A DNA stretch of 64,000 nucleotides from Ceratotherium simum simum (lineage: Eukaryota; Chordata; Mammalia; Perissodactyla; Rhinocerotidae). Where the stretch lies: the NCBI RefSeq assembly GCF_000283155.1, contig NW_004454171.1, forward strand, positions 11,653,815 through 11,717,814, in the 5' to 3' direction. Below the pieces are notes generated by a model, which was not told the DNA's origin, did no database searches, and was given only the letters and a program-made list of their open reading frames with translations. The position numbers were made by a program, and so were the translations under genes. Shown one piece after another: positions 11,926 through 23,719 of the stretch. How positions within the stretch are numbered: position 1 is the first letter of the stretch; each line of letters opens with the position of its first letter.

Positions 11926-14900
11926 AATAACTGAAAAAGTAATAAATAAGATCAAATTAACACCTAGAGGTTAAGGGAAAAACAAATAAAAGAAACTTAT
12001 AGAAAGAATTTAGGGACTTCAACTTATAACCTCAACCAAAGACCAAGCCTTCTTCCATAAACAACTGGCTAAAATATATGAGGTGATAATTTCTAGGCAA
12101 TAGACAATAGGAAGTACAAGAATGTAATCCCTGAGAGAAGAGAAACCATGAGGTGAGCCCTGTAGTTACCTTGGAACTCTGCTTGAGGACAATTTCCTGA
12201 CTCACTCAAGGGGTTGGAGCCCAAGCAAAGCATAGCAGCTCTGCTGATTTGAAGAGGCAAAGATCAGAGTTTGAGGATGCTGAAGCTGCTGAAACCTGAA
12301 TGGCTAGGTCCTGGAGGGTAGAGATCTGCCAGGGTATGGGGGAAATGGACTCAGAAGTCTAAATGTGTGTTCCCTACAAATTCTTTGCTCAGGGTTGGGC
12401 TGCTCATGCACAGAACAATACGTAAGGCTTACCAGGAGGCTGTGGCTACCTGGTTGCAAGCCAGAGATACTGAGTTCAAGCAGTGCTTGGAGATTTTGGA
12501 GTTATGGCTCAATCAGATGAGCGAGACCTTAGTAATAACCCAGTATACAATATTGACACTGCTGAAACAGCAGAAAGGCTATGTCTTAGGAGAAAGGACC
12601 ATGATGTAAGGCTTTCACTATGTCTGTCTCTACAAACTCTAAAACCACAATGCATCGAGATCCACAGGGGGGACAGCATTTGGAGATCTGTCCATTTGAA
12701 GATCTTAGGAAACATCTCGGGCTTTCCACAGATCTAATCTAACAAACTGTAAAAAAGTTTAATACAATTTCAACATGATCATTCAGAAATTGAACTTCAT
12801 ACAAGACCAAAAATCAATATATTTTAGAGAAAGAAAACAGAATCCAGTTTCTACAATGTATCATCTACAATTTCCAATATTGGTCAGACTTTACTGTACA
12901 TGTGAAGAAGCAGAAAAATGTCTCCCACTGTCAAGAGAAAAAATAATCAATACAAACAGACCATGAGGCCACCTACATGTTGGAATTAGCAAAGACTCTA
13001 TAACCACTTTTATAAATACATTCAAGAACATAAGAAAAAGATAGTCATAATAAGTCAATTGAGGAGGAATGTCAGAAGAGAAATGGAAATTATCTGTAAA
13101 AGGAAGTTCTAGAACTGAACAGTACAATGACCAAAATGAAAAATTCACTAGATGAAAAATTCACAGCAGATTGGAGACGGAAGAAGAAATGGGTTAGTGA
13201 ACTTGAAGAGAGACAGTAGAAATGGTCCAATTGGAAGAACAGAGCATAAAAAGATGGAAGTAAAAAAATGAACCAAATTTCAGGGACCTGTGGAACAACA
13301 TCAAATAGCCTAACATATATGTTATTGGAATCACAGATGGAGAAGAGAATGACAAAGGGCCGAATAAACATTTGAACAAATAATAGCCCAAAGTTTCCCA
13401 AAATTTGATTAAAAATACTGACAAACATATTGAAAAAGCTCAGCACGTCCCCCAAGCAGGATAAATACAAAGAAAATCACATCATAGCTAAAAATCAGAG
13501 AAAGAGAAAATATTATAAATAGCTAGAGAAAAAGATATATTGGGGAACAATGATACAAACTATGGCAGATTTCTCAACAGAAAAAACAGGCCAGAGAACA
13601 ATGGAAAAACATCTTTAAGGTATTGAAAGAAAAATAAAACTGTCAACTCAGAATTCTATATCTAGTAAAAATATATTTCAAAAAAAGGGTGAAATATATG
13701 CATTTTAAGATAAATAAAAGCTATGAGAATGCATTGCCAGCAGATATAAGGAATTACTTCAGGCCGAAGGGAAATAATACTAGGTGAAACTCAGAACTGG
13801 TAGAAAATGATAGAAACCCATTTCCATCCCAGAGGAAGGAATAACAACAAAAATGAGAAATAGGTGGGTAAATATAAAAGACTATTTTTTCTTGTAATTT
13901 CTGTAAAAGATAACTGCTTGTTTAAAGTAAAAATAATATCATTGTAAGACGGGGTTAATAATGTATATAGAAGTAAAAGAAGTGACAACAATAGCTTAAA
14001 GTACTAAGAGGGACAGTTACATGGAATTATACTGATGTAAGACAATTAAATTTACGAAGGGAAAAGCATGAAGTGTCATAGAAAGAGGGAAGTGGGAGGA
14101 GAATGGGAAGTGGTACAATAATGAAACTAAAGAAACATTGATAAACCACTAAAAATAATAAAATAGAAATACTTTTTAAAAACCATGAGAAGAAATAAAA
14201 TGGAAAATTAAATTAAAAGTTTTTCACTGAACCCAAAAGAAGACAGTAAAGGAATAACAGAGGAAGAAAAAATAAAAGGGACAAATGGAAAAAAAATAGG
14301 AAGATGTATCTTAAACATAACAATATCAATTGGTACACTAAATGTAAATGGATTGAACAATCCAATTAAAAGGCTGAGACTATTAGATGGTATATAAAAG
14401 AAAGACCCAGTTAGATAATGTGCTTTATAAACTAGAAAGATGCATTTTAATATAATATGCAAATATGTTGAAAGTAAAAGAGTTGGAAAAGATTTCCATG
14501 CAAACTGTAAGAATAAGAAAGTTGATGAGGCTATATTAATAGCAAAACAGTCTTCAAGGCAAAAGTATTAAGTGACTAAAGGAGATGTTGCATAATGGTA
14601 AAAAAGACAATTCATCAGGAAGACGTAGCAATCCTAAATGCATGTACACTAATAACAGAACTTCAAAATACAAGAAGCTAAAATGATCAGAATTAAAGAA
14701 GGAAATAAACATCATAGTTGGAGTTTTTTTTTTATTATTGCTCTGTCAGTAAATAGATTAAATAAGCAAAAAATCAGTAAGGATATTGAAGATCTGAAAA
14801 ACACTATCCAGCAACTTCCTCTAATTGACATCTACAGATCATTTTATCCAACTGCATTATACATATTTGTTTCAATAGCACATGAACTACTCATCAAGCT

Positions 14901-15489
14901 AGACAATATGCTGAACCATAAAATAGAATCAATAAATGGCAAAAATTTGAAAACTGACAAAATATGTGTTCTGATCATAAAGGAGTTAAATTAGAAATCA
15001 GTAACACTAAGATACCTAAAAATTCCCAAATGTTTGAAAATTAAACAAAACACTTTTAAATAATCCATGGATTAAAGAAGGAGTGAAAGACAAATCAGAA
15101 AATATTTCAGAATAAATGATAATGAAACACAGCACATCAAAATACGCAAAAAATAAGTACAGTAGTGCTTAGAGAAAAATTTATAACTTTAAATGATTAA
15201 ATTCAAAAAAGAGAAAGATTCAAACTCTATTATCTGTGTCTACCTTAAGAAGTTAATTCCAAAGTGAGTAGAAAGAAGAAAATAATAAAGATAAGAGCAG
15301 AGATTGACACAAAGAAAACAAATAGAGAATATTAACAAACATTTTGTCTTTGAAAAGATTATTGAAAATGATAAACTCCTAGCAAGACTAATTATGAAAA
15401 AAAGATAAAACATAAATTACTGCTATCAGGAATGATAGATATACAGATTATAAAAGGAAAATAAAGGAATATTATTAAGAATTTATTCC

Positions 15490-15787
15490 AGAGCAAGCCC
15501 TGATGGCCTAGTGGTTAAAGTTCAGCATACTCTGCTTTGGCGGCCTGGGTTCAGTTCCTGGGCGTGGAACCACACCACTTGTCTGTCAGTATCCGTGCTG
15601 TGGTGGCAGCTCACGTAGAAGAACTAGGAGGACTTACAACTAGAATATACAACTATGTACTGGGGCTTTGGGGAGAAAAACAAAAGAGAAAGGAAGACTG
15701 GCAACAAGTGTTATCTCAGAGGGAATATTTCCCAGCAAACAAACAAACAGAGTGTAACTAGCTACATTCAAAAATAAAAAAAAGAAG
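15490..15787 (+). mobile_element. ERE-type SINE, long body
   Basis: The A box TGGCCTAGTGG is at 15504-15514 and the B box GGTTCAGTTCC at 15548-15558. A body with 'tatgtactggggctttgggg' and 'ggaagactggcaac' follows, then an A-rich tail. A perfect 13-bp target duplication, aagaatttattcc, is at 15477-15489 and 15788-15800, splitting L1 ORF2. The stretch just before the A-rich tail is diverged compared with other copies. Confidence 0.9.
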
Positions 15788-17138
15788 AAGAATTTATTCC
15801 AATGTATTTAATAAAGTGGATAAAATGGATAAACTCCTTGAAAGACATAACTTGCCAAAAATTACCTCAAGAAGAAATAGAAAATCTAAATGGCTCTATA
15901 TCTATTAAAGAATTAGAATCTATAATCAAAAGTTTCCCACAGAGAAAACTTTATGCCCACATTATTTCATTGGTGGATTCCCTCAAACATTTAAGAAAAA
16001 TTAATATCAATCTGACACAAACTCTTTCAGGAATTAGAGGAGAAAACGCTTCCAAATTCATTTTCTGAGGCCAGTATTAACCTGATACCAAAACCTGCTA
16101 AGGATATTACATTGTTTCTATTTACAAGAACAAGACTGTCTGCGAAGAAAATCCTATGAAATGTACCAAAAATTAATAAGAATTAATAACTGAATTTAGC
16201 AGTGTTGAATCATACAAGGTCAACAGAAAAAAATCAATAGTATTTCTGAACAAAACATAGGCCAAAAATACCCTTTTGACTCTGAGGTGGGCAAATGTTT
16301 CTTAGATAGGAAAAAAATAAAATAAAATGCTAACCATAAAAGAAAACTTGATAAAATGAACTTCATTAAAATTAAAAGCTTCTGCTCCTCAAATGATACC
16401 TTTAAGAAAATTAAAATGCAAACCACAAACTGGGAGAAAATATTTGCAAAGCACATATCTGGCAAAGGATTTGTATCTAGAATGTATAAAGAACTCTTAC
16501 AAATCTGTAATATTTGTCTCACTCATCTTAAAAACAGGTGTAACTAATGTCCTAGCAAATTCTGCACTAGAAATTTACCTGAAGAATATAGTTAAAGATA
16601 GACATAAAGATTTAGGTACAAAGGTTGTATCAGTGAGAGATAACTGACATACTCAAACTAGGATAATTCCAACAGGGTTAACTTACAAAGACAACCTGAT
16701 AAGTGGGGAAAAGACGAGAACAGACATTGCACAAAAGGTGCGTAAATGGATAATAACCCAAGAAAGGTGCTCATCATCATTAGTCATCAGGAAATCAAGC
16801 TAAAATCACAATGAGATACCAATACATACTCCTTAGAATGTCTATAGCAAAAAAAATTAATAATAATACAAAGAGTTGACAAGGATGTAGGGCATACATT
16901 ACAGGTAGGAGTGTAAAATGGGCCCGTCACTTTAGAAGCAATTTGGCAATTTCTTTTAAAGTTATACATGCACTTACTCTATGACCAAGAGTATTCACCC
17001 AAGAGAGATGAAAACATATGTCAACACCATAGCTTGTGCTGAAAATTCAGAGTAGCTTTAATCATAACGGCTCCTAACTAAACCACTCAAATGTCCATAA
17101 AAGGTGAACTGTGGTATATTCACAAAACGGAATACTAT

Positions 17139-17503
17139 TGTCTTAGTCTGTTCAGGCTAGTGTAACAGAAATACCATAAACTGGGTAGCTTAAAAACAAC
17201 AGTGATTTATTTCTCATAGTTCTGGAGGCTGGGAAATCCAAGATCAAAGTGCCAGGCAGATTCCGGGTCTAGTGAGAGCCTGCTTCCTGGTTCATAGACG
17301 GCCATCTTTTCATTGTAAGCGCACATGGTGGAAGGGGGTGAAGAGACTCTCCAGGTCTTCTTTTAGGAGGGCACAAATCCCATTCTTGGCTCCACCCTCA
17401 GGACCTAATCACTCCCACAGGCCCCACCTCCTATCATCATCACATTGGGGATTAGGTTCAACATATGAATTTTGGGGGAGGCACAAACACTCAGTCTATA
17501 GCA
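17139..17503 (+). mobile_element. Solo MaLR LTR (MST/MLT1-type)
   Basis: Begins TGTCTTAGTCTG and ends TATAGCA (TG...CA). It contains 'agttctggaggctgggaaat', 'gcctgcttcctggttcatag' and 'aacatatgaattttggggga'. Flanking 5-bp sites are actat (17134-17138) and actac (17504-17508), a one-mismatch target duplication inside the L1. There is no internal coding region, so it is a recombined solo LTR of an ERVL-MaLR element. Confidence 0.85.
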
Positions 17504-17889
17504 ACTACTCAGCAATTAAATGGAACAAACTATTGAAATGTGCCACAAAATTGATGAATCTCAAAAATATAATGCTGAGCAAAAGAAGCCAGACACAGTT
17601 GAGTATGTACTGTGTGATTCCAATTATATGATGCTCTAAAACAGGGAAAACTAACCAATAGTGCCAGACGTCAGATCAGTAGTTGCTGGGGGTGGTGGGA
17701 GGTATCGAATTGATTGAAAGTCTGCAAGAGAGAAGTTTCTAGGTTATAGAAATGTTCTATATCTTGATTTGGGTGTTGGTTACATGGGCCTATGTATTCG
17801 GCAAAATTCATTAAATTGTATATTTAAAGTGAGTGCATTTACTCTATGTAAATTATGCATCGATAAAGTTCATTAATAATTTTCCAAGG

Positions 17890-18530
17890 GCGGACTGATT
17901 TGCAGTTAGCAGAACTACTTTTGTGCAGAAGTTAGTTTGCACAAAAGGTGCAAAAGTCAGTTGAAACAATGATTCCACTTAAAAAATACTAGGTAGTCCT
18001 TTCAATCTCATCTGTCCCTTTGCACATTACTTGGGCTTTCTATACCCAAATTCTAAGAAAAAAGTCTAGCTGAATGTTAAATGTGAAACAACATACTAAA
18101 TATTATCCCTGAATTTCAAAATCCAGACAGATGATTTCAGATGCATGATCATGTATATAACTATGTATTCAAGAATAGTACATCTCACTCATTTCTCCCT
18201 AGGAAGAGCCAAAGAGAGAGAGAGAGAGTGATGTTGATAAAATGGGGAGAGGGAAAAAAAAAGCAACCCAGGCAAAGATCTATCCTAATTTCAGTCTTGG
18301 TATCTTTTATGATGGTTATTGAATGAGGTCAAATCAGTGTTAGTTCAAGTTCTTCAACTTGGTCCCAAGGTTTAATGCCAGAAGGTGGGAGCCTGGTAAA
18401 ATGATAATAAACTGGTAAACTAAACAATTAGTTTAGTAAGCTGCTCCCTGGACATCCTGGGTGAGACAGGTGGAAATGTTTGGAAAGGTACACAAAAATA
18501 ATTTCAAACTTGATTGTAGTCTGCTTTGTA
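17890..18530. other. Unassigned stretch
   Basis: A (GA)n run of about 17 bp lies at 18212-18229. Short repeats of 'gcaaaag/gcacaaaagg' near 17925-17960 are noted, but no family was recognised. Confidence 0.4.
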
Positions 18531-18660
18531 ACTGTAAAAATCTGCTAAATATATTGCAAAGATAGTACATTGTTCTCTTTTTACAGAGAACAATGCTGCG
18601 TATGAAGAAAATCCTAGAAATTGTACCCAAAATTTATGAGAATAAATATGACTTGTACAA
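18530..18660 (+). mobile_element. L1 ORF2 fragment
   Basis: 'gaagaaaatcctagaaattg' and 'accc aaaatttatgagaata' closely parallel 16115-16190 inside the large L1 (gaagaaaatcctatgaaatg ... aaaattaataagaatta). Both match the ORF2 segment just before 'tttagcaaggttgcaggata'. It is short and has no tail. Confidence 0.5.
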
Positions 18661-18682
18661 CATCATAAAGAGAACTACTTAA

Positions 18683-18740
18683 TAAAATATATATATAAAA
18701 TATGTATTATATATATAAAATAATATATAAAATAAATATT
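18683..18740. repeat. TA-rich low-complexity tract
   Basis: Repeated 'atatataaaata' units; simple AT-rich sequence. Confidence 0.8.
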
Positions 18741-18744
18741 TGCC

Positions 18745-19280
18745 AGTAACTGGATAATATTTGCTTCAGGTTTTCCAGAAGCCAATAAAATCCAAGTCCT
18801 TGGTAAAATTTCTTAGTGGTTTTTAAATTTCATGTTCTTATAGGCTAATCACATCTGGATCTTCACAAAAGCCCGACAAGGTAGATTTTTATTTAAAAGA
18901 AACCAAGAAAATGTGATATAAAAGAGATCACTAAAAATGAGTACTTTTATAGCCTGATTATAGTCAGTATAAGCAAATGTCAGAACTGGCTTGTGTTCAC
19001 AGATAAAATTTTGTTTTCCTTGTGTGACTGTAGATATTGACCCCTCAGGACAGAGATGTGAAAAGACTTATATTCTTTAGACCCAGATTCTAACTTATCC
19101 TAATGGTTGCCTATAGCTATGTTTCTTTTTTTCTCTTTCCTTTTTTTTACAACTCTGTTATAAGAACATCAGTAATGGAAAAATTTCAAACAAATGTGAT
19201 TTAGAGGTTAAAAACAAACACCACCCCCCAGCATTTACACAATCCATCTTCTGCATCCATATCTTGTCTTAAATATAAAC
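18745..19280. other. Unassigned stretch
   Basis: No gene or repeat recognised. Confidence 0.4.
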
Positions 19281-19284
19281 ACTT

Positions 19285-19495
19285 ACATAATGCTTTACAT
19301 TTTTCAGAAATTCTCTGACATACTTTACTGGATATAATCATCAAACAATAGCATGAGACACTATTATCCTTTTATTTTTTACAATTGGGGAAACTGAGGC
19401 TCTGAGCGATTAAAGGATATCCCCAAGGTAAGAAAGCTAGACAATGGCAGTGCCAAATTTAAAATCTAGGATTCCTGACTCAATCTGTTTCTCTA
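19285..19495 (-). repeat. MIR SINE, minus strand
   Basis: 'attatccttttattttttac', 'ttggggaaactgaggctctg' and 'ccccaaggtaagaaagctag' are the reverse complement of the MIR core. The tRNA-like end is near 19480. Confidence 0.75.
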
Positions 19496-19499
19496 TCAA

Positions 19500-20890
19500 A
19501 TATAGCTCGAAATATTTTAATGGTAAAGATCAAATTAGGAAGGGCCTCAAATCCCTTACATTATTGATAGACTTACAAGCTAAGACCTGGGAATTTGTGC
19601 TCTCTACTGGTATAGCAGTTGAAGAATTTGAGTCCAAAATTCAAATGACTTAACATTCTAGCTGTATACTTGTTTAAAAACTAAAGAACACATTAAAAGA
19701 TCCCTAGCTCCTAGCACCTTAATAACTCCTAATCCGTTATCAAATCACATTTTTAGGGAAAAGAACTATTTTTAAATTATGATAGAGATCATAACCACCC
19801 AATCTCTAAGAGGCAATATTAGTAACAGAAGACATATCTTTGCAGATAATGAACACACGTAAATGAACCTGACTGAACTTTGTCTCTCTCGTTCGTTCAG
19901 CTGCCCTTGATTTAAGTCAGTCATTCGGCTTTTGGTGGTTGAAAGCTTCAACCTCAGAGAACACACACAACTTCTTCTTGCTGCTGCACCCCAGTGAACG
20001 TGTTAAAAATGAGACAAATTTACCAAAGCCCGGCAGATTCCTCCCTGTGACCCCCTAATCTGAAAGAGCATGTTGGCCTCTGACGGAATATGGCTACTTC
20101 TGCAATCGCTTTCCCGAGCTTGCTTAACATGGAGCTTTTGTCACTCAGGAAGGGCTTTGACAAAAAAGCAACTGACTGGTAGGGTCAGGCATATGTGTAC
20201 ACTGGTAACAATCCTTCTGAGTGAATATGAGACACCAGATTTTCAAAGAAATGTTTTTTAGAAAAATATTGTTTTCTGATCCGAATATGAAGATACCCAC
20301 GTTGACACCCACCAAGTTAGCAATAAGAGGGATAGTTGGTGCTCACAGCTGCTGGAAATCAGGGAAGCTTATGACAGTGTCACTACAGTATCAGCTTTCC
20401 TCTTCTTTTTTTCACTTTTTGTAAAGGCTGGGAAGATGATAAACAGGAGCCAACACCAGGATAATGATTTATCTACTAACAGCTGCAGACTCTACAGCCA
20501 CCCTTGGCACTGAAGGCATTACCAGCACTATCAAACCCAGAGTGGAATCAGAACAAGTCATTACATTTCAAACAGCAGGCAACGCTTCACGTTTGTGAAG
20601 TGATTACTGGAAATAACTATTTTGTCTGGGCGCCTTTGGTTACGCAAGTAATCCACTAAACATGGGTACAACAATTGTTAGTATTTCAATGATTTGAAAG
20701 ACAGCTCAATTTAGAGCTGATTGTGAAAATGAGTTACGTAAGCACACGGCTTCAAACTGGGGTTCAGCAGAGAGATATTTGGGGATAAAAGCCGGGGTGG
20801 GAAGTTTATTTCCTTCCTTCTCCCATCGCCCCATCATCAGTGGTACTCAGTCACTAATTGACCTCCATCCCCAGTTCAGCTCTGTGTGTC
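19500..20890. other. Unassigned, largely non-repetitive stretch
   Basis: No gene or repeat recognised. Compared with its flanks, 19980-20850 has somewhat higher GC and more unique-looking sequence. Open frames of 60-70 codons there have no recognisable domains. Confidence 0.45.
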
Positions 20891-20894
20891 TGTG

Positions 20895-21010
20895 TTCTGT
20901 TCAGTGCAACAAATATTTTTCAAGTACTTCCTAAGTGCTAAACACAGGGCTACATGCTGGAGACAGACAGGTGAACAAGACATTTTTCTTGAACTTATGA
21001 AGGTCAAGTT
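20895..21010 (+). repeat. L2 3' fragment
   Basis: 'gcaacaaatatttttcaagt', 'ctaagtgctaaacacagggc' and 'gacaggtgaacaagacattt' match the L2 motif series (caacaaatatttattgagc ... gtgctaggc ... gtgaacaaaacagac). Confidence 0.75.
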
Positions 21011-22080
21011 TGTAAACAAGCTGGTGAGGGAAGCATTTGTCATTCTGATTTGCCCCCTATACTGCTTCCATCTGAGATTCCCCCTTGGTAAGGTCGCTTA
21101 TCTTCAAATCTCTCTCCATCATTGTCCCTATCTAGAGATTTCAGCTTAGGTGCTTTAAGACAGTACACCGTGAAGTATAAAACTCCAAGAACAACCAGTT
21201 TCTTTGGCTGGAGGAAACAGAAATGCTTCCTTCCTAAAACAGCAATTTAAGCAACTAAGAGAGAAGAGAGTACTGTGGTAAAAGAGAGACAAGAGAAGAA
21301 AAGGTGGCAGGGGTGAGCCATTCCAAACAATTCTGTCTTAAGTTAAACTTCCAGGCAATGAGTTGAAGACTGGGTGCTAGAGTTAATTAGTAACTGCGGA
21401 AACCTAGGGTCATTAGTATCCTGGGGAAACCAGCAGGTGCTAGATCCTCTTCTAGTCCCAAGAACAGGATGCTAATATGTGAGTTACTTGGAACAAACCT
21501 GAAGTCTGCAGCAAAGGACAAATCTGCTGGAATAATTCCTCTAATTCTACCATGTATTAGTGCCTGTGATAGAATAATTAGAGAAGCAACTGGAAATGCA
21601 AGAGATTATGTATTATAGTAGCTGGATTTAATTTTTCCCTGGATAACAGTCTGGCTACTGGTGAGAGAGAGGCCTCCCTTGAAAAATAATTTTGCTTCTG
21701 AGACTATTGAACTGACAGTGTATTACCAGGCTAAATTGGTTTAAAAGATGAAGATGACGTGAACTAAGGCTGTGGCTTGCCAGCTTGCAGCTCTGAAATG
21801 GGACAAGTAGGCAGTCACCAGGCTGATGGCACATCTCCTTTCCTGTTGTCGTCATGTGTTCAGTGGTCAGACATCTCTGGGTATCCACAGAGCACACTTT
21901 CAGCTTTCAGAATAATCAAGAACGGGTAAGAAAAGTCTACCAATATTTTCTTTTGTATATAGCAACCAATAGTCAGGTGCAAAGTTTTTTCAATTTAATC
22001 TAATTTTTTTAAGCAAGAGGCAAAAATAGCTTACCTGCATCCTGCCTTTATTCTGCACAATTTAAATTTTGAAAGCTAGA
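21011..22080. other. Unassigned stretch
   Basis: No gene or repeat recognised. A minus-strand open frame of about 80 codons at 21655-21897 shows no domain. Confidence 0.4.
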
Positions 22081-22094
22081 ATCTGAAATATTAT

Positions 22095-22205
22095 CTAGTC
22101 TCATGCTCTTCCTTTAGATTATTTGCCTAAGATCCAGAGTGAATTAGGACATTGACTGGATCTAGAACTCAATTCTTAAGGTTCAGGCCAATGTACTATC
22201 ACAAT
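22095..22205 (-). repeat. MIR-like SINE fragment, minus strand
   Basis: 'ttatttgcctaagatccaga', followed by 'gatctagaactcaattctta' and 'ccaatgtactatcac', resembles the MIR reverse complement (acttgcccaaggtcacac ... ctagaacccaggtct ... gtgctctttccactac). Strongly diverged. Confidence 0.45.
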
Positions 22206-22209
22206 TTTG

Positions 22210-23640
22210 CTCAGTTCCAGAAACTGTAATTTCCATAAAGCATAGTATTATTTGGTTGGCTCCTGAAGTGACCATAATAACTCAAGGAATAATTCTGTCC
22301 CTGCCTTTTATCGTTTGATTTGTTTAAAAAAATAATAAAATGAAACAGGAGCATGAGCTGAAGCAGCTATGACTATCACGCAAAACATTCTGTGTAAGTG
22401 TCTATGGCTTATGCCTCTGGCCAACTTCATGCTAAAAGTGTAGACTCTGCCCCCGCAGCTAACAATTGCTCTGTCTCATCAGCTCTGCCCAAGCTTTTTG
22501 AATTATTTTCTAACTAATTTATTAATTGTGGTATTAGCTACAGTTTTTCATTCTTTAACCCATTTTCATGAGGAATCACACAAATATTTTCTAATCTGTA
22601 CAACGCCTTACAAAGAGAAGAATTTAAAAACACGCTTAAATCCTAAGTGAAGCAGGAGACATTCTAGTAGTTAACATTTAGCATGAGAAATATGACTAGA
22701 GTAACTCCCTGAGAAGTCATTGGCTGCCTTGAGTAGTGAACATAGCTTTAAGCTCAGGTTTTTTTCTTTTTAATCATTGTGATAATTTGTTTCCCGATTG
22801 CAAATCAATCAATCCATCAATAAACATAAATCAATAAATTGGGTACAAATTATTCCCAGATGCTATTCCAAGTGAAGCAAAACATAATCCCAACGATTGA
22901 ATCATGTTTCCCAACCACCATTCAATGGGCAGGTAAGGTGAATTTTGAACACCTTGCACCCTCTTCCCCATCCCCCATCAGCCACGTGTCCTAGTTCCCC
23001 TTCAACGCTTTCCTCTCCCTTACCCATGGGGTCTGCTTTAAAAAATGTATAAGTCGTCCTTCCTTGGTGGTGATATGTCTGGTTTTCACGTAGCACTGAT
23101 CATCTAAACCGCCATACTCTGACATTCAGTGGATGAATAAACCTCCTGAATCACCGCATAGGGCAAGTCTCTGCTGTACGATGGCTCAGGTTTAGGACGT
23201 CGCTATCTTCATCTGTACAGTTAAGTTTATGTGAGAATGTAAATATGATATTGCATTTTGTCCAGATTATTTTATAGATATGGAGGAAAAACAGAAAAAT
23301 GAAAGCTCTGAAACTATTGTGAAGGAGCATAGATTGTTTAACAAAACAGCAAATCTCTAGCCTCAACTGAACATTTATTGGAACTAAGAAGATGTCTGTT
23401 TAATTCTGAAGAAAGAACCAAATTTTAAAACAGATCTGCATATTAAAACCATATCATTGAAGATTATAGGTAAAATTTAATTAGGGATTTAATTCTTTTA
23501 AATCTCTATAGGAATAGAAATCCCTTTTGACATACAAGTCTATTTTTCAATTTTCCCACATTTGATTTTTCACATTTTCAGGAACAAAATATATGTGAAA
23601 ATAGTAGTTTTCTTCTATCATAATTCAAATAGGAAATCTT
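22210..23640. other. Unassigned stretch
   Basis: Contains a short AATC-type simple patch near 22803-22840. The part 22900-23165 has GC-richer sequence followed by 'aatgtataag' and 'gaataaacctcctga', which loosely recalls a retroviral LTR layout. It has no recognisable ends or target duplication. Confidence 0.35.
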
Positions 23641-23642
23641 AA

Positions 23643-23714
23643 GACATCCAACCCGTATTGCATTATATGCTATATGCAGATGACATACTACTTTTGTCAA
23701 AGACCTGCGTCTAA
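23643..23714 (+). other. Short reverse-transcriptase-like motif (YADD)
   Basis: A 23-codon open stretch in one frame includes HYMLYADDILLLSKT, a typical non-LTR reverse-transcriptase catalytic block (YADD with flanking hydrophobics). Flanking sequence is not recognisably LINE in any frame. It may be a scrap of an ancient LINE (CR1/RTE/L2 grade) or a coincidence. Confidence 0.25.
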
Positions 23715-23719
23715 GCATA

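Larger units (their letters stand above)
11930..17880 (+). mobile_element. Long ancient L1, 5' region to 3' end, with deletions and two nested insertions
   Basis: The order follows a full L1. First comes a 5' untranslated-like part (about 12060-12760), then an ORF1-like A-rich part (about 12770-13700, including 'aactcagaattctatatcta' and 'gcattgccagcagatataag'). The ORF2 start follows (14320-15490: 'ggtacactaaatgtaaatgg', 'attcatcaggaagacgtagc', 'tctaattgacatctacagat', 'ttaaattagaaatcagtaac'). The middle of ORF2 runs 15801-16240, where most of the reverse-transcriptase segment is deleted. The distal ORF2 and 3' end (16340-17880: 'actgggagaaaatatttgca', 'tgtggtatattcacaaaacg') complete it. All reading frames are broken. 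An ERE sits at 15490-15787 and a MaLR LTR at 17139-17503. The 5' limit is uncertain by about 150 bp, and part of the left end could be a second old L1. Confidence 0.8.

Noticed and set aside
13090..13470. 126-codon minus-strand ORF rich in Phe/Leu
   Set aside because: It is the antisense of A-rich L1 ORF1-like sequence; AT-rich antisense frames give such hydrophobic strings by composition.
17925..17965. Possible MADE1/mariner inverted repeat ('gcaaaag' motifs)
   Set aside because: The motif is short and lacks the full mariner terminal sequence and a TA duplication.
22900..23165. Possible retroviral LTR (TATA-like then AATAAA)
   Set aside because: No TG...CA ends, target duplication or recognisable family motifs; composition alone is not enough.
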